A stretch of 64,000 nt of DNA from positions 310,001 to 374,000 of the forward strand of contig NZ_JAIGNM010000002.1 of the NCBI RefSeq assembly GCF_019711495.1, read 5' to 3'. The translations under genes and the position numbers were made by a program. Below the pieces are notes generated by a model that worked only from the letters and a program-made list of their open reading frames with translations, was not told the origin of the DNA and did no database searches. Origin of the DNA: Qipengyuania xiamenensis. Lineage in GTDB: Bacteria; Pseudomonadota; Alphaproteobacteria; Sphingomonadales; Sphingomonadaceae. Below, piece by piece: positions 1 to 8,880 of the stretch; the first letter of the stretch is position 1, and each line of letters opens with the position of its first letter.

Positions 1-303
1 CTGCTCTTCCGTCATCAGCGACTGGCCCTGTTCGCCGAGCGCGTTGAAAGCCTCGTCCACCGGGGCAAGCACGGTGTAGCTGGCGGGGCCATCGAAGATC
101 GAGTTCAGCTGTGCGCTCGAGATGGCACCATTAAGGCTCGCCATTTCGGGAAGATCGCCAAGAGCAGCCGCCACGGTGCGCGTGGTGTAGTCCTGCGTCT
201 CTTCAACGCCTTCCTCGGTTTCGCCGCTGCTGCATGCCGGCAGGATCGCCAGACCGGCAATTGCACCGGCCAGCACGAAGGGTTTCGTGAAGTTGGTCTT
301 CAT
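1..303 (-). CDS. fasciclin (FAS1) domain lipoprotein, C-terminal part beyond window
   Basis: Only the first 101 codons are in the window; the gene runs off the left edge. The N-terminus is a lipoprotein signal with a lipobox ILPAC (Cys24), so the mature protein should be a membrane-anchored lipoprotein facing the periplasm. After a short Glu/Thr-rich linker comes the start of a FAS1 fold: a helix ending in QLNSIF and the strand TVLAPVDEAF (about residues 77-86), which matches the first conserved FAS1 box (TVFAPTDEAF in typical members). FAS1 proteins mediate adhesion or cell-surface interactions; the ligand here is unknown. A gap of 14 bases separates its start from the stop of the next minus-strand gene, so the two may be cotranscribed. 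Confidence 0.85.
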   Translation of the reverse strand, partial: MKTNFTKPFVLAGAIAGLAILPACSSGETEEGVEETQDYTTRTVAAALGDLPEMASLNGAISSAQLNSIFDGPASYTVLAPVDEAFNALGEQGQSLMTEEQ

Positions 304-317
304 CTCTTTTCTCCAGG

Positions 318-1313
318 TCAGATGAGCAGGTCGATCGCCGCGGCGACGAGGCGCGTTTCGGGGTCGATCTGGTACACGTATCCGTCCGAGTAGCGGTACA
401 TGCGGTCCGGACTGTCGTAGTAGCGGTCCCTGTAGGCATAGGGCACGTTGTAGACGTCGTAACCGCGCGGCATGGGCTGGCCCACGGTGATTTCGTCACC
501 CGTGATCAGCGCTGCCACGGAAGTGATCGCAGCATCCTCGGGGTCGACGCGGTAGATCACGTTATCGGCGTAGCGATAGCGATCCGGACCGCCCAGATTG
601 TAATAGTCGACGTAATAATCCGGCACCTCGTAGCTGCGATATCCGCTCGGCCAGGCATTGCCGATTCCAAGCGCGCCGCCGAGCAGGGGGATCCAGCCGG
701 AAATACCGCCCCGATCGCCGTAGCGGACGAGGTAGCCGTCGTTGTAGTAGTAGTCTCCACGGCCGTAGTTGTTCAGGCCGAACAGGCTCGGGCGATAGGC
801 CGAACCGAAGAGGCTCCGCTCGTAGCGATCACGGACCTGTCCCGGAGGGTTGCAGCCATTGCGCTTCTTCGCGAGCCCCGGAGGGCAGCCATCGATGAGG
901 CCACGCGAACGATCTTCCGAGAGCCACCGGTAGTCGCGATCGCCACGGATCACGCGGCGATCGTCACGATCGTCATAGGTGACGCGAACGTCACGGCGAT
1001 CGGCGGCATTGCTGCGACCCTGTCCGTTACCGCGGCGCTCGGCCTGGCGGTCCTGGCCGTTGCCCCGGCGTTCGGCAGAATTGCCGCGCTGCTCGACGCG
1101 GCGCTCAACTTGACGGTCTTGCCGTTTTTCGCTCCGGTCCGGGCCACGATCGGCGCGAGCCTTGCCGTTCCCGTTCCCATTGCCTTTATGGCCTTGGGCA
1201 GCAGCAGGCTTGTTGCCTGCATTGCCCTGACCGTTACCTTTGCCATTTCCTTGGGCATAAGCCCCGCTTGCGGCGAGCGCGATGGCCGCCGCTCCAGCCA
1301 TGATAAGACGCAT
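318..1313 (-). CDS. secreted Arg/Gly/Asn-rich protein of unknown function
   Basis: The 331-residue product has a Sec signal peptide (about residues 1-20, AYA before Q). Residues 21-105 are low complexity, first Gly/Asn/Lys-rich and then built from imperfect repeats of the type ERRGNGQDRQ. A conserved-looking element CPPGLAKKRNGCNPPGQ follows at 143-159, with two cysteines (143, 154) that could form a disulfide. The C-terminal half contains two similar Tyr/Asp-rich segments (around RYRYADNVIYRVDPEDAAI and RMYRYSDGYVYQIDPETRL), suggesting an internal duplication. I recognise this as a style of periplasmic protein common in sphingomonads, but no enzymatic motif is present and I assign no function. 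Confidence 0.75.
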   Translation of the reverse strand: MRLIMAGAAAIALAASGAYAQGNGKGNGQGNAGNKPAAAQGHKGNGNGNGKARADRGPDRSEKRQDRQVERRVEQRGNSAERRGNGQDRQAERRGNGQGRSNAADRRDVRVTYDDRDDRRVIRGDRDYRWLSEDRSRGLIDGCPPGLAKKRNGCNPPGQVRDRYERSLFGSAYRPSLFGLNNYGRGDYYYNDGYLVRYGDRGGISGWIPLLGGALGIGNAWPSGYRSYEVPDYYVDYYNLGGPDRYRYADNVIYRVDPEDAAITSVAALITGDEITVGQPMPRGYDVYNVPYAYRDRYYDSPDRMYRYSDGYVYQIDPETRLVAAAIDLLI

Positions 1314-1398
1314 TTCAATACTCCTTTGTCTTCCCCAACGGGGTGAAAAGGCATCGGGTTCCGGCCATTTTAGCTGTTCGTCGCGCGGAGGGGGGTCT

Positions 1399-1992
1399 TT
1401 AACTGCGGTAGAGGGCTACCTCCGCGCGGCGACGACGGACCAAACCCTTGAGGACGCGGCCACCGGCATGCTTCCACTTGGCGAATTCCCGAGCGGCCGC
1501 CTGGTGATCGCCTGCCAAATGTCGACGGGTGAGGGTGGCACGGGCGATTGCGCCGGTATTGTAGTGAAAACTGACCAGCGCATCGAACTGCCCCTGCGTG
1601 GTCGGCGCATCTCCGATGGCCTTGCGTACGTCAGCCGCATGGCGCGCGACATCCGCTTCAAGCCGTGCATCGCATTGCGCCTGTGTCCAGACGGTGCCCG
1701 AAGTGACATCCGCGCCGGTCGCGCCCCAGCCGATCGTCCACGGGTCGCCACCGGTGCCGGGGTCGGGATAGGCTTCCACCATGCCGTCGTGGCGCAATCT
1801 CGCGCAGCCTTCGAACGCCTTGATCAATTTGAGACCGGCCTTGGAAACCCCACAGGATGGAACGGCTGGAACACGGTCCTGGGACGAATCCAGCGAGGCG
1901 TCGATCGCGGTATCGAGGCGGTCCACTTCGGACTGCCGGAAACCACGCCCGAGCATGCGGCGGACGGTATCGAACAGGGACTTGCGACTCAT
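1399..1992 (-). CDS. phage-type lysozyme (GH24), orphan
   Basis: The 197-residue protein has a GH24 muramidase domain over about residues 50-197. The catalytic signature is visible: Glu61 in KAFEG, Asp77 in AYPDPG and Thr86 in WTIGWG, the Glu-Asp-Thr arrangement of T4-type lysozymes. FHYNTG (the conserved FNxNxG-like element) and a C-terminal GLVRRRRAE helix (as in endolysins) follow. The start chosen gives MSRKSLFDTV; a possible start 12 codons upstream is less likely. There is no signal peptide or obvious membrane anchor, and the N-terminal 45 residues are an extra helical segment. No holin, spanin or other phage gene is adjacent, so this may be a domesticated endolysin or a cell-wall remodelling enzyme. 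Confidence 0.85.
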   Translation of the reverse strand: MSRKSLFDTVRRMLGRGFRQSEVDRLDTAIDASLDSSQDRVPAVPSCGVSKAGLKLIKAFEGCARLRHDGMVEAYPDPGTGGDPWTIGWGATGADVTSGTVWTQAQCDARLEADVARHAADVRKAIGDAPTTQGQFDALVSFHYNTGAIARATLTRRHLAGDHQAAAREFAKWKHAGGRVLKGLVRRRRAEVALYRS

Positions 1993-2057
1993 GACTGGCA
2001 CCTCTTGCTTTGAGACGAGGTGCAGCAAGTAGGCACAATGTTGTCGCGTAGGAAAAC

Positions 2058-2080
2058 GATCCCGGCCGGTTGGCGGGATC
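2058..2080 (-). terminator. intrinsic terminator of the PilZ gene
   Basis: On the minus strand a 7-bp stem GATCCCG/CGGGATC with a 9-base loop overlaps the PilZ stop codon and is followed directly by GTTTTCC. Short but with a U-tract, so a plausible Rho-independent terminator. Confidence 0.55.
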
Positions 2081-3080
2081 AGGCCTCGGAGGCCGCGTCC
2101 TTATCCTTTCCCGCCTTGTCGGTGCCGGGCCGGCCATGCGGGTATAGCGTGGCGTAAAGCTCGTCGAGCGTCAGGCGCTCGTAGTGCATTTCGGGCGGCT
2201 GGTGCGGGTTTTCGACCTTGCCCATGCGGACGACGAGGCTGTCGCTATCCTCGTCGACAACGCTGTCCTGCTCTGCCGGAGCGCGAAGTCCGCGGGCATC
2301 GTCCGGCGGCGCAAGTTCCGCACAAAGCTCGTGAGCGAGTTGTGCGACGTCGAATTCTTCGGCGAATTCGAGGCCGTAGTGCTGGCCTGCGATCCATCGG
2401 ATGGTGGCAGCGATTTCGCCCGATGCGGCAAGCGACAAGCGGACTTCGTCCCCGCTCGCCAGATTGTTTGCCTGCGTGATGGCCACCATGGCACCGTGCT
2501 TGGAAATATTGCGCAGGCGAGCCGTCGCGTCGCGGTCCTTCCAACGAAGCTTGCCGATGAAGACCAAGGGGTGGCGCTTCTGGATACCGCGCTGTTCGGC
2601 GCCGATCAGCGGCTTGGCGTTATAGCCTTCCATCGCCCGTTCACGCGCAATCGTCTTGACGATGAAGTCCTGCACGCCGGCTTCCGCGATGATCACGGTT
2701 TCCGCGATAAATTCGAGGCCCACGCGGCCGCGTCGCCCCCAGCGTACCGCAGTGGTGATCGGCGCGCACTCGTTGATCGCAAGGCGGACGGTCGCCCCGA
2801 TCGGCGCATCGCCTTCATACCCGATCATGACGCCGTTGGAGGACAGGTTGATCACCTCTACCTCGTGTTCGACCCCGTCGATCAGGGCCTTTGCCGTCGT
2901 GCCTTCGAGGTAGTGGCGATCCTCGTTCCGCTGGTGGATGCTTCGTTTGCCACGGCGCGGGATAGCGACGGCTCCGAGGCCGGAAGCCTGCGGGTCCTGT
3001 TTGCGTTTCTTCTTCTGGATAATCACGTCCGCACGCGTTTCAGCGGCTTCTTCGGTGATGTCCTTGCGCCAGAAATTCAT
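2079..3080 (-). CDS. protein with two PilZ domains
   Basis: The 333-residue cytosolic protein contains two PilZ domains. The first spans about residues 50-145 and shows RNEDR (Arg51/Arg55) plus NLSSNG (78-83), close to the RxxxR and D/NxSxxG cyclic-di-GMP motifs. The second spans about 166-255 with QKRH and NISKHG (191-196); its arginine motif is weaker, so binding may be lost there. The N-terminus is Lys-rich and charged; the C-terminal 70 residues are acidic and probably disordered. PilZ proteins act as c-di-GMP effectors on motility, exopolysaccharide or the cell surface; the partner here is unknown. The ATG at MNFWRKD was chosen because upstream codons look non-coding and a GGGAAAG sits just before it. 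Confidence 0.85.
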   Translation of the reverse strand: MNFWRKDITEEAAETRADVIIQKKKRKQDPQASGLGAVAIPRRGKRSIHQRNEDRHYLEGTTAKALIDGVEHEVEVINLSSNGVMIGYEGDAPIGATVRLAINECAPITTAVRWGRRGRVGLEFIAETVIIAEAGVQDFIVKTIARERAMEGYNAKPLIGAEQRGIQKRHPLVFIGKLRWKDRDATARLRNISKHGAMVAITQANNLASGDEVRLSLAASGEIAATIRWIAGQHYGLEFAEEFDVAQLAHELCAELAPPDDARGLRAPAEQDSVVDEDSDSLVVRMGKVENPHQPPEMHYERLTLDELYATLYPHGRPGTDKAGKDKDAASEA

Positions 3081-3180
3081 GTCTTTCCCGTCTTGCCGGA
3101 GGTTCCGAGGTCTCACGACTAGCCCCAGCACCCTAAGAAAGCGTGTAGGGCGGGGAGTGGGATGCCTGCGGGAATGAACA

Positions 3181-3210
3181 AGGGGCGCCCGGATCGCTCC
3201 GGACGCCCCT
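3181..3210 (-). terminator. hairpin terminator downstream of glnA
   Basis: Two 13-base arms (AGGGGCGCCCGGA and TCCGGACGCCCCT) pair with one mismatch around a 4-base loop, 43 bases past the glnA stop. On the minus strand it is followed by TGTTCATT, a weak U-rich stretch. Confidence 0.65.
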
Positions 3211-3253
3211 CTGTCTGGCCCTTGCTCGATGCAGGGGCCTATTCTGATCGCCC

Positions 3254-4663
3254 TTAGGCGCTGTAATACATGTCGAATTCGACCGGGCAGGGCGTGGTTT
3301 CGACACGCAGGACTTCTTCCCACTTCAGTTCGGCATAAGCGTCGATCTGATCCTTGGTGAAGACGTCGCCCTTCAAGAGGAACTCGTGGTCGGCTTCGAG
3401 CGCTTCGAGCGCTTCGCGAAGCGAACCGCAAACGGTCGGAACGTCGGCGAGCTCTGCCGGGGGCAGGTCGTAGAGGTTCTTGTCCATGGCTTCGCCCGGG
3501 TGGATCTTGTTCTGGATCCCGTCGAGACCGGCCATCAGCAGCGCGGCGTAGGCGAGGTAGGGGTTGGCCATCGCATCGGGGAAACGGAACTCCACGCGCT
3601 TCGCCTTGTCGCCCGCACCATAGGGGATGCGGCAGGCGGCCGAACGGTTGCGCGCCGAGTAGGCGAGCAGGACCGGCGCTTCGAAGCCCGGCACCAGGCG
3701 CTTGTAGCTGTTGGTGGTCGGGTTGGTGAAGGCGTTCAGTGCCTTGGCGTGCTTGATGACGCCGCCGATGTAGTAGAGGCAGTTTTCGCTCAGGCCGCCG
3801 TACTGGTTGCCGGCGAAGGTCGGCTTGCCGCCGTCCCAGATCGACATGTGGGTGTGCATGCCGCTGCCGTTATCGTCCTTGATCGGCTTGGGCATGAAGG
3901 TCGCGGTCTTGCCGTAGATGTGGGCGACCTGCTGCACGACATACTTGTAGATCTGCAGATTGTCGGCGGTTTCCACCAGCGTACCGAAGGTGACGCCGAG
4001 CTCGTGCTGGGCAGCAGCCACTTCGTGGTGATGCTTGTCGCAGGGCAGGCCCATTTCGATCATGGTCGAGACCATTTCGCCGCGGATGTCGACTGCGCTG
4101 TCGACCGGGGCCACGGGGAAGTAGCCGCCCTTGGCGCGCGGACGGTGAGCGAGGTTGCCGCTCTCGTATTCCTTGCCGGTGTTGGTCGGCAGCTCGATGT
4201 CGTCGATCGCATAGCCCGAACCGGCATAGCCGTCTTCGAAGCGGACATCGTCGAACATGAAGAATTCGGCTTCCATGCCAACGTAGATCGTGTCGCCGAG
4301 GCCGGTGCTCTTCACGAAGCTTTCGGCGCGCTTGGCGGTCGAACGCGGATCGCGCGAATAGAGTTCGCCGGTCGAGGGTTCGACGATGTCGCAGAACAGG
4401 ATCAGCATGGGTTCGGCGCTGAACGGATCGACGTAGACACGGTCGAGATCGGGGCGCAGGATCATGTCGCTTTCGTTGATGACTTTCCAGCCGGCGATCG
4501 ACGAACCGTCGAACATCAGGCCGTCTTCAAGCTGGTCTTCGTCAAGCGCCTTGGCGACCATGGTCAGGTGCTGCCACTTGCCCTTGGGGTCGGTGAACCT
4601 GAGATCGACCCACTCGATGCCTTCGTCCTCGATACGCTTCAGGACGTCTTTCGCACTTGCCAT
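3254..4663 (-). CDS. glnA: glutamine synthetase type I
   Basis: The 469-residue enzyme makes glutamine from glutamate, ammonia and ATP in the cytosol and is the entry point of ammonium assimilation. The beta-Grasp N-terminal domain begins with [15 protein letters not shown], and the catalytic domain carries [15 protein letters not shown] (metal-binding glutamates), [12 protein letters not shown] and the ATP-binding NRSAACRIP. Tyr398 in KNLYDLPP corresponds to the adenylylation site of E. coli GlnA, so covalent inactivation by GlnE is expected. The length is that of the GSI-beta dodecamer. It lies 60 bases downstream of glnB in the same direction, the usual alphaproteobacterial glnBA operon, and ends in a hairpin terminator. 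Confidence 0.98.
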   Translation of the reverse strand: MASAKDVLKRIEDEGIEWVDLRFTDPKGKWQHLTMVAKALDEDQLEDGLMFDGSSIAGWKVINESDMILRPDLDRVYVDPFSAEPMLILFCDIVEPSTGELYSRDPRSTAKRAESFVKSTGLGDTIYVGMEAEFFMFDDVRFEDGYAGSGYAIDDIELPTNTGKEYESGNLAHRPRAKGGYFPVAPVDSAVDIRGEMVSTMIEMGLPCDKHHHEVAAAQHELGVTFGTLVETADNLQIYKYVVQQVAHIYGKTATFMPKPIKDDNGSGMHTHMSIWDGGKPTFAGNQYGGLSENCLYYIGGVIKHAKALNAFTNPTTNSYKRLVPGFEAPVLLAYSARNRSAACRIPYGAGDKAKRVEFRFPDAMANPYLAYAALLMAGLDGIQNKIHPGEAMDKNLYDLPPAELADVPTVCGSLREALEALEADHEFLLKGDVFTKDQIDAYAELKWEEVLRVETTPCPVEFDMYYSA

Positions 4664-4723
4664 GTTGATTGTCTCCGTTGGGATTGTTCGTATTGCGCCC
4701 GCCGCGTGACGGGCAGGAATTGG

Positions 4724-5236
<513 letters not shown>

Positions 5237-6175
5237 TTAGGCACGGGGCAGTTTGAGGCCTGCAGTTTCGGGCAGGCCGCACAGCAGGTTGAGGTTCTGC
5301 ACGGCAGCGCCGCTCGCGCCCTTGCCGAGGTTGTCGAGCCGGGCCACGAGGCGCGCATTCCAGCCGCCCTCATTGCCGAAGACGAACAGCTCTAGGGCAT
5401 CGCTCGGCTCGCTGTCCGTTTCCAGAAGCATTTCGCCCATGACCTGCTTCTCGTGCACGGTCACGACCGGCGCGTCACGGTAGAATTCCTTGAGGCAATC
5501 GCGCAGCGCGTCTGCATGCGGCTCGCCTTCCATGGCGCCGAGATGGAGCGGCACCTCGACGATCATGCCGCGATAGGCAGGCACGACCGAAGGCGCGAAC
5601 AGGACTGGGTGTTCCAGCCCGGCATGCTCTTTCATCTCGGGAAGGTGCTTGTGCGCCAAGTCATAGCCATAGGCACGGAAGGCAGGTGCACCTTCGGCCT
5701 CGAAGCGTTCGATCAGCGCCTTGCCGCCGCCGGAATATCCGCTGACCGCATTGACCGTATAGGGCCAGTCGGCGGGCAGCAGGCCTTCGCGTACGAGCGG
5801 CGCGACAAGGCCGAGAAAGCCGGTGGGATAGCACCCGGGATTGCTGACGCGGCGGGCATCGGAAACGCGCGCGGCACCGACCAGCTCGGGAAAGCCATAG
5901 CACCAGCCCTCGGCGGTACGATGGGCGCTGGAGGCGTCGATCACGCGGGTACCGCCTGCCGGATCGATCAGTTCGACAGCCTCGCGCGCCGCATCGTCGG
6001 GCAGGCAGAGAATGGCGACGTCGGCTTCGTTCAGCGCCTCGCGCCGTGCCTCGGTGTCCTTGCGCCGGGCATCGCCCAGCGTGATGAGCGTGAATTCGCT
6101 GCGACCAGCCAGCCGCTCCGCGATTTCGAGGCCGGTCGTGCCGGCCGCGCCGTCGATGAAGACCTTATGCGTCAC
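5237..6175 (-). CDS. argC: N-acetyl-gamma-glutamyl-phosphate reductase, short (type 2) form
   Basis: The 312-residue enzyme performs the NADPH-dependent reduction of N-acetylglutamyl phosphate to the semialdehyde, the third step of arginine synthesis. The Rossmann start VFIDGAAGTTG (5-15) and the active-site Cys115 in SNPGCYPTG identify it. At about 310 residues it is the shorter AGPR type, distinct from the 340-residue E. coli type. The start is a GTG inside the end of the upstream SH3 gene (11-base overlap), implying translational coupling. A small inverted repeat TGCCTAA/TTAGGCA overlaps its stop codon. No other arg gene is in the window. Confidence 0.95.
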   Translation of the reverse strand: MTHKVFIDGAAGTTGLEIAERLAGRSEFTLITLGDARRKDTEARREALNEADVAILCLPDDAAREAVELIDPAGGTRVIDASSAHRTAEGWCYGFPELVGAARVSDARRVSNPGCYPTGFLGLVAPLVREGLLPADWPYTVNAVSGYSGGGKALIERFEAEGAPAFRAYGYDLAHKHLPEMKEHAGLEHPVLFAPSVVPAYRGMIVEVPLHLGAMEGEPHADALRDCLKEFYRDAPVVTVHEKQVMGEMLLETDSEPSDALELFVFGNEGGWNARLVARLDNLGKGASGAAVQNLNLLCGLPETAGLKLPRA

Positions 6176-6518
6176 TGTCGCTGGCAAGAGCGCTTTCGCG
6201 CACATATCCGCTCGGACCTTCGGGTCCGCAGGTGATCCATGCCCAGTCGCCCGCCTGGTCGAGCAGTTCGACAGGCGAACCGGCATCGAGGGTGACGCCG
6301 TCCTCGGCATCGTCGCGCATCGCGATCTTGAGAGTGGCGGCGCTGCCGCCGATGTGGCGGACCTTGGGGATGACGTAGTGGGCGGCGAGGAAGGAATCTG
6401 CCAGCGCGATATGCGCAAGGTCGCCGCGCAGCGGCAGCGTGCCGGGCGCAGGCTTTACGATCGGACCCTTCAGTCCGACGATACCGGTTGGCAATTCGTA
6501 ATTCGCAGCTTCGCTCAC
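6165..6518 (-). CDS. SH3-like domain protein
   Basis: This is a 117-residue protein with no signal peptide or membrane segment. Residues about 60-113 fit a bacterial SH3-like barrel: TLDAGSPVELLDQAGDWAWI then GYVRESALA, the usual pattern of a valine-rich strand, a W-containing strand and a closing GYV. The N-terminal half (LPLRGDLAHIALADSFLAAHY) resembles the leading segment of the SH3 proteins of many sphingomonads. The 3' end overlaps the argC start by 11 bases, so both are probably translated from one mRNA. The function is unknown; a link with arginine synthesis is only positional. Confidence 0.8.
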   Translation of the reverse strand: MSEAANYELPTGIVGLKGPIVKPAPGTLPLRGDLAHIALADSFLAAHYVIPKVRHIGGSAATLKIAMRDDAEDGVTLDAGSPVELLDQAGDWAWITCGPEGPSGYVRESALASDSDA

Positions 6519-6551
6519 GCTGAAATCCCTGTTGCAGATGCGGGCGCTTAA

Positions 6552-6570
6552 CCCCGGCAGGTGCCCGGGG
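6552..6570 (-). terminator. possible terminator after the aminopeptidase gene
   Basis: A 6-bp GC stem CCCCGG/CCGGGG with a 7-base loop lies 17 bases past the aminopeptidase stop; on the minus strand it is followed only by TTAAG. Weak evidence. Confidence 0.35.
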
Positions 6571-6587
6571 CAAGCGCGAGAAACGGA

Positions 6588-7976
6588 CTATGCCGCTTTG
6601 AAACGCTTTTGGAGCATGTGCCACGAAGCGCGCAGGCCGTAGGCGTCTCCGCCCTTGGGCCGGCCCGGCTTGGCCGAGGGGCGCCAAGCGAAGGTGTCGA
6701 AATGCGCCCAGTCGATCCCTTCGCCGACGAACTTGTCGAGGAACAGGCCGGCGACGCTCGCCCCTGCGAAAGAATTGCCATGTGCATTGTTGGTATCGGC
6801 AATGTCCGATGACAGCCATTCGGCATAGCCTTCGGGAAGGGGCAGACGCCAAGGTTCGTCATCGACCGTGCGGCCCGCGGTGATAAGGTCTTCCGCGGTC
6901 TCGTCGCGCCGGGTCATCAGGGCGGGATAGTCCGGACCCAGCGCCACGCGGGCTGCGCCCGTGAGGGTGGCGAAATCGACGATGAATTGCGGGTTTTCCT
7001 CCGAAGCGCGGGTCAGGGCGTCGCCAAGGATGAGGCGGCCTTCGGCATCGGTGTTACCGATCTCGACGGTCAGCCCCTTGCGCGAATTGAGCACGTCGCC
7101 GGGACGGAAAGAGTTGCCCGAGATCGCGTTCTCGACGGCTGGTACGAACAGGTGCAGACGCACCGGCAGCTTGGCGCCCATAATGAGGCCCGCAAGCGCG
7201 ATCGCATGGGCGGCGCCGCCCATGTCCTTCTTCATCAGCAGCATGCCGGTGGAGCTCTTCACATCGAGCCCGCCGCTGTCGAAGCACACGCCCTTGCCGA
7301 CCACGGCGATCACCGGATCGCTTTCCTTGCCCCAGGTCAGGTGCATCAGGCGCGGCGCGTGACTGCGCGCCGCCGCACGCCCGACCGCGTGGACCATCGG
7401 GTAGTCCTGCTCCAGCGCATCGCCGCGGACCACCGACAGCTTGCCGCCGTGGTCCTTGGCCAGCTTCTCGCACTGTTTTTCCAGCGCTGCCGGACCCATG
7501 TCCTCTGCGGGAGTGTTCACCAGATCGCGCACGAGACAGACCGCCTTCGCTTCGGCGATCGCATTGTCGATCCTGCCGGCTTCCTTGGTCAGCAGGATGC
7601 GCGGGCCGGTCGGGTTGGTCGGCTTCTTGTAGCGTTCGAAGGAATATTGCGCGGTCTGCCAGCCATGGAGGGCAGGGCCGGGTTCACCGCTCGCGCGGCG
7701 ATAAGTGCCTTCGGGAAGCGCTTCGGCGAGCTTCGCCATGCACCAGCTCGACAGTTCATCGGGATTGGCAACACCGCCGACGGCAAACCAGCCATCACCA
7801 TCGGGCACGATCGCGACTTGGTATCCGCTTCCATCGAACTTCTGTGCGGCCAGCGATGCGCGCTGCCCGGCGGAAAGCGATTTCACCCAGTCAGGAAATC
7901 CGTCCTTGTTTACCAGATGGATGGGGATAGCCTCCTGTCCACGGTCCGCTTGGATTAGGTCGGCTTTGTCGGCCAT
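6588..7976 (-). CDS. leucyl aminopeptidase family M17
   Basis: The 462-residue protein is a dimetal aminopeptidase that removes N-terminal residues from peptides in the cytosol. The catalytic C-terminal domain shows GKGVCFDSGGLDVKS, where lysine and aspartate bind zinc, then MKKDMGGAA and the family signature NTDAEGRLIL, whose Asp/Glu/Arg complete the active site. The N-terminal macrodomain-like part is divergent and slightly shorter than in E. coli PepA (503 residues), so it belongs to the shorter PepB/LAP-like members; exact specificity cannot be told. The start MADKADLIQ was chosen because it gives the expected N-terminus. It is divergent from the lipoprotein gene at 8021, with 44 bases between. 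Confidence 0.92.
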   Translation of the reverse strand: MADKADLIQADRGQEAIPIHLVNKDGFPDWVKSLSAGQRASLAAQKFDGSGYQVAIVPDGDGWFAVGGVANPDELSSWCMAKLAEALPEGTYRRASGEPGPALHGWQTAQYSFERYKKPTNPTGPRILLTKEAGRIDNAIAEAKAVCLVRDLVNTPAEDMGPAALEKQCEKLAKDHGGKLSVVRGDALEQDYPMVHAVGRAAARSHAPRLMHLTWGKESDPVIAVVGKGVCFDSGGLDVKSSTGMLLMKKDMGGAAHAIALAGLIMGAKLPVRLHLFVPAVENAISGNSFRPGDVLNSRKGLTVEIGNTDAEGRLILGDALTRASEENPQFIVDFATLTGAARVALGPDYPALMTRRDETAEDLITAGRTVDDEPWRLPLPEGYAEWLSSDIADTNNAHGNSFAGASVAGLFLDKFVGEGIDWAHFDTFAWRPSAKPGRPKGGDAYGLRASWHMLQKRFKAA

Positions 7977-8020
7977 GATATGTCCCTTGAATACGAAGTA
8001 GGTCTTGCGAAGGTAATTCG

Positions 8021-8839
8021 ATGCGTGCGCCCCTGTTCCTGATTTCGCTCGCCCTGTCGAGCGCGGGATGCTCCGAACAGGCAGACGAAAACGCCGTCGA
8101 TGCTCCGGCAGCCGAGACGCAGCCCGTTCCCCCGACACCGCCCGAGCCGTCCCCCGAAGCGGTCACCTTCGACGATGATGAAGAGCGCAGCGGCGGAACG
8201 CGCGAGTTCGCCTACAGCTGGCCCGCCGCGGTAAATGCTCAGCCTGCGCTCGCGGCACAGTTGGAGGAGGAACGCGACGCAGCGCTCGCCTCGCAAAAGA
8301 GGGAGTGGGAGCAGTCGCTGGTCGATTTCCCAGGCGACTGCGTGACCTGCAAGGCACGCGGGTATGAAAAGGAATGGAAGGTCGTGGCAGATCTTCCCGA
8401 CTGGCTGAGCCTGTCGGCCGACATTTACGAATACACCGGCGGCGCGCATGGCAATTACACCAGGCAGTCGCTGGTCTGGGACAAGCGGGCAGGGACCAGC
8501 CTCGCGGGGATCGACTTCTTCACTTCGCCCGTCGCCTTGGAGAACGCCCTCGGCGCGAGGCTCTGCAATGCGCTCGACCGTGCCCGCGAAGCGAAGCGCG
8601 GTATCAAGATCGATCGCAATTCGGGCGATCTCTTCAACGATTGTCCGGGTCTCGACGAAGCGAGCGTCCTGATCGGATCCTCGAACGGCCAGACCTTCGA
8701 CCGGATCGGCGTCTATTTCGGACCTTATGTCGCAGGCCCCTATGCCGAGGGCGATTACGAGCTCAATTTCCCGGTCACCGCTTCGGTCATCGATGCCGTG
8801 AAGCCCGAATATGCCAGCGCTTTCAGGGTGAAGCGCTGA
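8021..8839 (+). CDS. DUF3298/DUF4163-like lipoprotein
   Basis: The 272-residue protein begins with a lipoprotein signal (SSAGC, Cys17) and an acidic, Pro-rich linker to about residue 55. The body starts with REFAYSWP and contains LSLSADIYEYTGGAHGNY, the conserved core of the DUF4163-DUF3298 architecture found in RsiV-type extracellular domains. RsiV binds lysozyme in Bacillus, but these stand-alone proteobacterial lipoproteins have no established role. C-terminal DRIGVYFGPYVAGPYAEGDY is also typical of the family. It is followed after 41 bases by map. Confidence 0.82.
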   Translation: MRAPLFLISLALSSAGCSEQADENAVDAPAAETQPVPPTPPEPSPEAVTFDDDEERSGGTREFAYSWPAAVNAQPALAAQLEEERDAALASQKREWEQSLVDFPGDCVTCKARGYEKEWKVVADLPDWLSLSADIYEYTGGAHGNYTRQSLVWDKRAGTSLAGIDFFTSPVALENALGARLCNALDRAREAKRGIKIDRNSGDLFNDCPGLDEASVLIGSSNGQTFDRIGVYFGPYVAGPYAEGDYELNFPVTASVIDAVKPEYASAFRVKR

Positions 8840-8880
8840 CACTCTCGCAATTCGCGCGCAGCATCGCTACATGGACGCGC

